Below are positions 58,734-64,000 of a DNA stretch of 64,000 bases, piece after piece; the stretch's first letter is position 1, and each line of letters opens with the position of its first letter. The position numbers and the translations under genes are program-made. Source of the stretch: an uncultured bacterium (GTDB lineage Bacteria > Spirochaetota > UBA4802 > UB4802); contig CALEUQ010000017.1 of the NCBI GenBank assembly GCA_937920495.1, forward strand, positions 29,769-93,768. Direction: 5' to 3'. The notes under the pieces are model-generated. The model was given only the letters and a program-made list of their open reading frames with translations, was not told where the DNA came from and searched no databases.

Positions 58734-60824
58734 TTATACTACATCAAAATCAATGCGCATAAAGTCAATGTCAACATTTTTAAGGCTAACTTTTACAATG
58801 TCGCCAAGCCTGAAGCGCCTTCCCAGACGTCTGCCAATTACCGTATAATCATCTTCGTTAACCAGGTAGTAATCGTCGGTCAGGAACTTTAACGGAACCA
58901 TACCTTCTATTGGTTTGTCAAGCAAACTAACATAAAAACCAAATCGTGTTACACCGCTAATGATGCCTTGAAATTCTTCACCGATTTTGTTTTGGAGCAA
59001 TCTGCATGATTTGAGTTTCAAAAGGTCACGCTCAGCTGATTGTGCTATACGCTCCAATTTTGACGATTGCTCGCCTATTGCTGTCAGTTCATCTTGTGAG
59101 TAGGGGGGCTTCTCTTTGTCGATCAATGATTTTATACATCTGTGCACAATTAGGTCCGGATATCTTCGTATGGGCGAAGTAAAATGTGTATAATCCTTAA
59201 AACCCAATCCAAAATGCCCCAGAGGTGTTGGTCCGTAATATGCCTGCATTAAAGATTTTAGCACAATGAAGTTTACCACCTGCTCATACTCCTTTTGAGC
59301 CACTGAATCAATAACCCGTTGAAGTGCAAGCCCTGCATTGTCTTCTTCTTTAAGAGTAATACCCAATGTTTTCAGGAAGTTCTGCAATGCAATAAATTTT
59401 TCTTCAGCGATAGGTTCGTGAATGCGGTACAATGCTGGCACATTATTCTCCCGTAATACACGCGATACAACTTCATTGGCACTGAGCATGAACTCTTCAA
59501 TTATCATGTGGCTATCAAGCCGTGTGGCAAACGCAATATCAGCAATTGATGCATTGTTATCAAATATCATCCGGGCATCGGCCAGGTTAAGGTCCACTCT
59601 TCCGTTTGATAATCGTTTTGCTTTAAGTTTTTGGGCCAGGTCTTTAGCATGCGTAAGCATTGTTTTGATTTTGCTTCGTTTTTTTGAATTCAATATCTCC
59701 TGCGCCAGGTTATACGTTAAACGCTGGTCAACGTTAATAATACCACGATGAATTGCATGTGTGCGATAGTTACCGTGAGAATCAAACTGCAGCATAACCG
59801 AAAGCGTTAACCGGTCAACACCGGCCTTGAGCGAGCACAGGTCATTAGAAAGCCTTTCAGGAAGCATTGGTATCACAGCATTGCCCAGATAGTAACTTGT
59901 GCCACGGTTATATGCTTCTTTGTCTATTGCGTCATCTTTATATACATACGCCGAAACATCGGCAATATGGACATATAATGTGTATATGCCATTTTTATAT
60001 TCCAGCGAGATGGCATCATCAAAATCCTTTGCTGTTTCACCATCGATGGTTACTGTCAAAAGCTTGCGAAAATCTTTACGGTTTTTGAGTTCGTGTGGTT
60101 GCACGTGGTCTTCAATGTGTGCAAGGTGTTCATATTCAGGATGTGCGCCAGGTAGCGAGTACTTGTTTACAACGCGCTCTACATCGTATTGTTCTTCGTG
60201 TTCTATTACAGCATTGATGCTGCATTCCTGATAATTTTGTATGAATGTGTTTTTCACAGTAACTATCGCCAGATAACCTGGTTTTATGTTTTCTTTTGTA
60301 ATGACCTGAATGTTACCCGGAACATCAAGAAGCGTAAGGATGCGCAATTTGCCGTTTGGCTTTATACAGCGGGCAAAGAACATCTGCTTGTTGGCAGTCA
60401 CAATTGATGTAATTCTGCCAAATAGAATCCCGCGGCATATATCAGTGAGCTGTACCTGTACAATATCCTTGTTGCGCGCATGATTGACATCTTCACGGTA
60501 AATGTGTACTTCAATGTCGTCCTGTACATTCACCACACCGTCGCCTTTTTTACTGTGGATAAATGTTCCAGTGAAACAGAAAGGCTGAGCCACTTTGAAT
60601 TTGCCATTTTGTTTAGTCAGAAAGCCATACTGATACAAAGTGGTGACTGCATTATGTACGCGATGTAATGTTTGCTGAGCCTGACGCTGTGATACTTTTG
60701 TGCCTTTCTTTGATTTTTTTGCTTTTGATGTTGGAAGCAGTACTGCTGACACAATATCGTGTGGAGTAAAAAAACCTTTTTGTTTTTCAATTGTTTGTAG
60801 AATGCGTAAAGATGTATTAGACAT
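58734..60824 (-). CDS. rnr: Ribonuclease R
   Basis: 696 residues. N-terminal winged-helix part, cold-shock domains, the RNB catalytic domain (TIDGETAKDFDDAISLEYKN and HFTSPIRRYPDLIVHR) and a C-terminal S1 domain (GVTRFGFYVSLLDKPIEGMV). Degrades structured RNA from the 3' end. The ribosome site is weak. It overlaps neither neighbour but sits 15 bp after the coiled-coil gene. Two AACTATCGC words, in opposite orientations. Confidence 0.94.
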   Translation of the reverse strand: MSNTSLRILQTIEKQKGFFTPHDIVSAVLLPTSKAKKSKKGTKVSQRQAQQTLHRVHNAVTTLYQYGFLTKQNGKFKVAQPFCFTGTFIHSKKGDGVVNVQDDIEVHIYREDVNHARNKDIVQVQLTDICRGILFGRITSIVTANKQMFFARCIKPNGKLRILTLLDVPGNIQVITKENIKPGYLAIVTVKNTFIQNYQECSINAVIEHEEQYDVERVVNKYSLPGAHPEYEHLAHIEDHVQPHELKNRKDFRKLLTVTIDGETAKDFDDAISLEYKNGIYTLYVHIADVSAYVYKDDAIDKEAYNRGTSYYLGNAVIPMLPERLSNDLCSLKAGVDRLTLSVMLQFDSHGNYRTHAIHRGIINVDQRLTYNLAQEILNSKKRSKIKTMLTHAKDLAQKLKAKRLSNGRVDLNLADARMIFDNNASIADIAFATRLDSHMIIEEFMLSANEVVSRVLRENNVPALYRIHEPIAEEKFIALQNFLKTLGITLKEEDNAGLALQRVIDSVAQKEYEQVVNFIVLKSLMQAYYGPTPLGHFGLGFKDYTHFTSPIRRYPDLIVHRCIKSLIDKEKPPYSQDELTAIGEQSSKLERIAQSAERDLLKLKSCRLLQNKIGEEFQGIISGVTRFGFYVSLLDKPIEGMVPLKFLTDDYYLVNEDDYTVIGRRLGRRFRLGDIVKVSLKNVDIDFMRIDFDVV

Positions 60825-60839
60825 AGTGTATGTTAGCTT

Positions 60840-61157
60840 TCAATATCGATGATGTTTGGATTCATAGCGTTGTTTGATATTTTCAATTTCGTTCTGTTTT
60901 TCCTGAATTTTTGCTTTATGTTCATTTATCGTGGCGATAGCTCCTGTAATAAAATCATCCGTGTTTGAAATAGATTTGCCATCCATTACCTGGTCATACA
61001 CAAACCTTCCAATACTCAAGTATATCTCTTTAATAGAATGTTCCAATTTTTTTATTTCCATTGTAATGCGTGCTATCTGAGCAAGCTCTTCTGTTTTATC
61101 TAAAAAACGTTCACTGAAATTTAATAGTGATTCACCGGCATCTTTGAGAAGTCCCAT
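60840..61157 (-). CDS. Small coiled-coil protein of unknown function
   Basis: 105 residues from ATG 61157 (TGAGG 6 bases upstream); the track uses a TTG four codons earlier. Nearly all helical: FSERFLDKTEELAQIARITMEIKKLEHSIKEIYLSIGRFVYD, then a second coiled coil. Similar proteins occur as uncharacterised helical proteins next to rnr in some bacteria. Function unknown. Confidence 0.7.
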   Translation of the reverse strand: MGLLKDAGESLLNFSERFLDKTEELAQIARITMEIKKLEHSIKEIYLSIGRFVYDQVMDGKSISNTDDFITGAIATINEHKAKIQEKQNEIENIKQRYESKHHRY

Positions 61158-61487
61158 ACAATACCTCAATACTATACATTAATATAAAGCAAAAATATAT
61201 ACAGCATCTGCAATAAAGTCAATATATAACTATTATTTTTTTTACCATAGCAAACCTCCTGTTGATATAGATATATGTATATGTTGAAGAAAATGTAATA
61301 TAATTTGAAGTTAAATTCTAATAAAAATGTTAATTTAATATTATGAAAAAAAGTGGCAATAATTGTTAATGGATAATTCATATAAGTTAAGAGTGATTAG
61401 TACTGCTGTATGAAATACGCTTTCAATTACATTTATACACACTATATAACTGGAAATGCAAAATGGAATATTTAGTGTAAAAATATG

Positions 61488-61564
61488 TTGACAAAATACG
61501 AGTAGTAAAAATAATCAGAAAAATCAGAATAGTCAAAATTATCAGAATAATCAAAAAATCAGAA
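61488..61564 (+). promoter_or_regulatory. Promoter and six-fold 9-bp operator array for the arsM regulator
   Basis: TTGACA (61488-61493), 16-bp spacer and AATAAT (61510-61515) form a good promoter. Starting at the -10, TCAGAA or TCAAAA recurs at 61515, 61524, 61533, 61542, 61551 and 61559: spacing 9, 9, 9, 9, 8. The array covers the transcription start and ends shortly before the ribosome site AGAGG. This is typical of an operator, possibly for the AbrB-like protein encoded next. It lies in the 426-bp gap upstream of the gene; the rest of the gap is AT-rich with nothing else visible. Confidence 0.7.
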
Positions 61565-61583
61565 ATAAAAGAAGAGGTTCATT

Positions 61584-61838
61584 ATGCATACATCTCAATG
61601 TTGTAATTCATCTATATGTTCAATTGAGGCGATAGTTACTGTGGATGAACGCGGACAGGTAGTATTACCAAAAGAGTTGCGAGATAAATTTGGGGTCAGA
61701 GCAGGGGATAAATTTATAGTGGCAACCCTGGGGAGAGAAAAATCGTTATGTTGTATTGCCTTTGTGAGGGCTGAGTCATTAAACTCAGTTATTGTTGAGC
61801 AGATAGCTCCGGCGTTTGGTGATCTGCGGAAATGCTAA
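61584..61838 (+). CDS. Cys-rich AbrB/SpoVT-family regulator (HgcAB-associated type)
   Basis: 84 residues. AbrB-type swapped-hairpin core: AIVTVDERGQVVLPKELRDKFGVRAGDKFIV. Extra cysteines: CCNSSIC before the core, CC in SLCCIAFV and a C-terminal Cys, suitable for metal or arsenite binding. The protein resembles the AbrB-like proteins annotated next to hgcAB and arsM. No hgcAB is in the window. It is followed 38 bp later by arsM and preceded by a repeat operator array, so it is probably an autoregulating metal(loid) sensor; that role is inferred. Confidence 0.8.
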   Translation: MHTSQCCNSSICSIEAIVTVDERGQVVLPKELRDKFGVRAGDKFIVATLGREKSLCCIAFVRAESLNSVIVEQIAPAFGDLRKC

Positions 61839-61876
61839 ATGCATACACACTAAAACTTAACCTGTGAGGGAATACG

Positions 61877-62668
61877 ATGGAATCAAAAGTAAAAATTAAA
61901 GAGATAGTTAAACAGAATTACGGCACCATTGCATTATCCAAAAATTCCTGTTGTGCTGCCGGCATCTGCTGTGCTCCTGCTGATATTGCCATCAAAATTG
62001 GATATTCAAAAGATGAAATAGCCAACCTTGATACCGCTAATCTGGGATTGGGATGTGGTAATCCCAATGCGTTAGCATCTCTCAAAGAAGGTGATGTGGT
62101 ACTTGATTTGGGAAGTGGTGCTGGTATAGATTGCTTTTTGGCAGCCAAAAAGGTGGGGCCACATGGCAAAGTAATTGGTATTGATATGACACATGAGATG
62201 ATTGCATTGGCAAAAGAAAATGCAGAAAAATTACAGGTAAGAAATGTTGAATTTATTCTGGGTGATATTGAACATTTACCTGTTGATGATAATTCAGTTG
62301 ATGTGGTAATTTCAAATTGTGTGATAAATTTAGCACCTGATAAAGGACAGGTATTTAAAGAGGCGTACAGAGTATTAAAAAGTGGGGGTAGAATGGCTGT
62401 ATCCGATATAGTTTTAAAGGGGACATTGCCACTGCAAATTAAAAAATCTATTGATGCATATGTGAGTTGCATTGCAGGTGCTATTCAAAAAGCTAAGTAT
62501 ATTGATTTACTTTATAAAGCTGGTTTTAAGAATGTAGAAATTGTAAAGGAATATAGTTATGCCAGCATATTTGAAAGCAACAATTGGAATTTAGATGGCA
62601 ATGCTCTTATAGATTCTGAGCAATATAAAGATGTTGTGAACAGTATAAGTCTTATTGCGCGAAAATAA
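61877..62668 (+). CDS. arsM: Arsenite S-adenosylmethionine methyltransferase ArsM
   Basis: 263 residues. SAM-binding motif VLDLGSGAGIDCFLA near residue 76. The three family cysteines align: Cys60 (GLGCGNP), Cys148 (ISNCVINL) and Cys198 (SCIAGA). An extra N-terminal CCAAGICC may also bind arsenic. Methylates arsenite to volatile or excretable forms. TGAGGGAA precedes the ATG. Part of a two-gene arsenic unit with the AbrB-like regulator; no arsR, arsB or arsC is seen. Confidence 0.92.
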   Translation: MESKVKIKEIVKQNYGTIALSKNSCCAAGICCAPADIAIKIGYSKDEIANLDTANLGLGCGNPNALASLKEGDVVLDLGSGAGIDCFLAAKKVGPHGKVIGIDMTHEMIALAKENAEKLQVRNVEFILGDIEHLPVDDNSVDVVISNCVINLAPDKGQVFKEAYRVLKSGGRMAVSDIVLKGTLPLQIKKSIDAYVSCIAGAIQKAKYIDLLYKAGFKNVEIVKEYSYASIFESNNWNLDGNALIDSEQYKDVVNSISLIARK

Positions 62669-62735
62669 AAAATAGTAAAATCCTTGATTTTTATATATCG
62701 TTTTAATTAAATACCTATCAGCATCGTATACATAT

Positions 62736-62900
62736 ATGAAGTCTGCAATTTCTGCTATTCGTTATATGATGGCATTTGCACCTGGATTTTGCTTTTTAGT
62801 TTTGGTAGATTTTGTTTCAATACTTCCTATTACACGCCAGGGATTTGATGAGATAAAGAAGGTACTTGAACAAAGGAAGAGCAATACAAATTTGAGGTAA
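62736..62900 (+). CDS. Possible 54-residue membrane peptide
   Basis: Too short for the ORF track. ATG 62736 to TAA 62900. A hydrophobic segment (FAPGFCFLVLVDFVSILPI) is followed by a charged tail (FDEIKKVLEQRKSN). No ribosome site upstream. The end contains TTGAGGTAA, which serves as the ribosome site of the next gene. Could be a real small protein or chance. Confidence 0.3.
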   Translation: MKSAISAIRYMMAFAPGFCFLVLVDFVSILPITRQGFDEIKKVLEQRKSNTNLR

Positions 62901-62904
62901 TTAT

Positions 62905-63432
62905 ATGAAATATAAAATTTTATTAATATTAATGATTCTTTTACATGTAGCCATTATAACCAGTTGTGCCCGTAAAGAAAAAGGGCGATTTTACAGTGAT
63001 GAGTATGGCTTTTCCATAGTGTTCCCTAAATACTGGGAAATACAGCAACAGGAGATGGGTGCTGTGGTTATTGCATTGAGCCCTGAGGAGGGAAGCAGGG
63101 ATGATTTCAGGGAAAATATTGCAATAACAGTTGAAGATGTGGCAGATGACACAACCTTAGAAAATTATTTTGAACTATCGCAAAAGAATTTAAAAAATTA
63201 TTCTAAGGATTATCGATTATTGTATAAAAACAATACCTGGCTTTCAAAAAAACCTGCAATGATTCTGGGTTTTACCTACACTATGAGTGGGTTGAAGCTA
63301 AAAGTGTTACAGTATTATTGCCTCAACAAAAATAAAGTATATGTAATAACATGTACTGCATTGCCCCATACGTTTGACCGTTATGAAGCAAAATTCCTGA
63401 AGATCGTACGGTCATTTCGTTTTGAGAATTAA
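62905..63432 (+). CDS. Lipoprotein, PsbP/DcrB-like
   Basis: 175 residues. Lipobox ITSC at residue 21 (Cys is the likely acylation site), then YSDEYGFSIVFPKYWEI and a beta-rich domain ending LKIVRSFRFEN, like the DUF1795/PsbP/DcrB family of periplasmic proteins. GAGGTAATT precedes the ATG. Function unknown. Carries AACTATCGC at 63173. Confidence 0.75.
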   Translation: MKYKILLILMILLHVAIITSCARKEKGRFYSDEYGFSIVFPKYWEIQQQEMGAVVIALSPEEGSRDDFRENIAITVEDVADDTTLENYFELSQKNLKNYSKDYRLLYKNNTWLSKKPAMILGFTYTMSGLKLKVLQYYCLNKNKVYVITCTALPHTFDRYEAKFLKIVRSFRFEN

Positions 63433-64000
63433 ACGTAAGTGAATGTAATATCATTTATTTGTTAATAATTGTTGCATTGCACAGGTGTTGTAATTAAATA
63501 TAAACTATATATTGAATTGATGGTTACTGCTTCAGAATGCTTTTTGTATTTCAGCACATACTAATGAAAAACTTTAGTTATGTTGTGACAGTAATCATAG
63601 TAATTAATATACCTCTTCCCGTATTTTTTGGAAATAAGATTATTAATCAAAATGAATTTCATATTTGAGTTAATTCCTTATGCATAAAAAACTTGTCTGG
63701 TAATTGTCTGGCAATAATAGTATTGCATAAAAAGATTGTTTCAATAAAAAACCCGCATTACGGGTGCTATTTCTATCGCACAATATATGTATTCCGAAAA
63801 ACAAAAAACACAGATAGTAACATTGTTATTAAAAAAATCAATGCAATTTGATAATAAGCATGCAGCAATCAATCACAAGTTTGTAATCCAATTCTTATAA
63901 AGTGCTGCTTCACGTTATAAGTGCAACAGTATATTCTATTACAACTATCCCTTTGCCCCCGGCTTGTGTTCTGTATGAATTCATTATTCCACGGCGGGCG
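63433..64000. other. Non-coding right end of the window
   Basis: 568 bp of AT-rich sequence with no supported gene. It contains the minus-strand terminator near 63747-63766. The last bases (GCCCCCGGCTTGTG and CACGGCGGGCG) may begin another GC-rich repeat that continues beyond the window. Confidence 0.5.
63747..63766 (-). terminator. Minus-strand intrinsic terminator
   Basis: ACCCG and CGGGT form a 5-bp stem around CATTA; in the minus direction the stem is followed by TTTTTT. It implies a minus-strand transcript arriving from beyond 63766, probably a gene outside the window. Confidence 0.6.

Noticed and set aside
61509-61564. CRISPR-like short repeats before the AbrB gene
   Set aside because: Repeats are 6-9 bp without spacers; an operator array or simple repeat fits better.

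Overview
This 64-kb window is AT-rich, gene-dense DNA from a flagellated, Gram-negative-type bacterium, most likely a spirochaete (Spirochaetota), probably anaerobic. The evidence is the gene order flhA-flhF-flhG-(unknown)-fliA-fapA-(two unknowns)-cheR-cheD, an apolipoprotein N-acyltransferase (so an outer membrane), a 31-aa AURKAIP1/COX24-type protein, and fermentative or propionate CoA enzymes. The phylum is an inference from gene content; there is no rRNA in the window. I recognised no tRNA, rRNA, CRISPR array or transposase.

Layout. 1-9.5 kb: flagellar export/regulation and chemotaxis operon, plus strand. 9.5-14.8 kb: housekeeping block yicC, remA-like, gmk, rpoZ, miaA, hfq, an SPFH protein, the tiny ribosomal-type protein and a membrane protein. 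14.8-17.2 kb: PAP2 phosphatase and a GalT-like uridylyltransferase, minus strand. 17.4-30.8 kb: ligA-lnt-phosphoesterase/nucleotidyltransferase fusion, then a giant 14-PAS hybrid histidine kinase and an iron-sulphur protein. 30.8-38.4 kb: secreted protein, CBS-SpoIIE phosphatase bracketed by two copies of a ~105-bp repeat, metallo-beta-lactamase-fold protein, GH13 glucosidase and a PHP-glycosyltransferase fusion. 38.5-45.1 kb: tandem ribbon-helix-helix protein, lapA-like, cheW, then a minus-strand group flgM, degenerate iron-ADH-like protein, larB, larC, a DUF4143 ATPase pseudogene and rsmI. 45.3-51.7 kb: serC-cupin and a Gld-type ABC operon. 51.9-56 kb: second tandem RHH protein, CoA-transferase and propionyl-CoA synthetase. 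56-57 kb: repeat-rich gap and a ferritin-like protein. 57.2-61.2 kb: pepA, rnr and a coiled-coil protein. 61.2-64 kb: Cys-rich AbrB regulator with arsM, a lipoprotein and non-coding sequence.

The most unusual signal is not a gene. The non-palindromic 9-mer AACTATCGC (reverse complement GCGATAGTT) occurs 21 times by my hand count, against about 0.5 expected from composition. It appears on both strands and in three different codon phases (gaa-cta-tcg, aac-tat-cgc, gta-act-atc), so it is selected or propagated as DNA rather than as protein. It resembles a DNA-uptake-type or other genome-wide iterated word. Other notable items are the two-copy tandem-RHH family, a ~100-bp element with ATTCCTT/AAGGAAT ends, an arsM regulator with a six-fold 9-bp operator array, and an intrinsic terminator inside the first codons of a gene.
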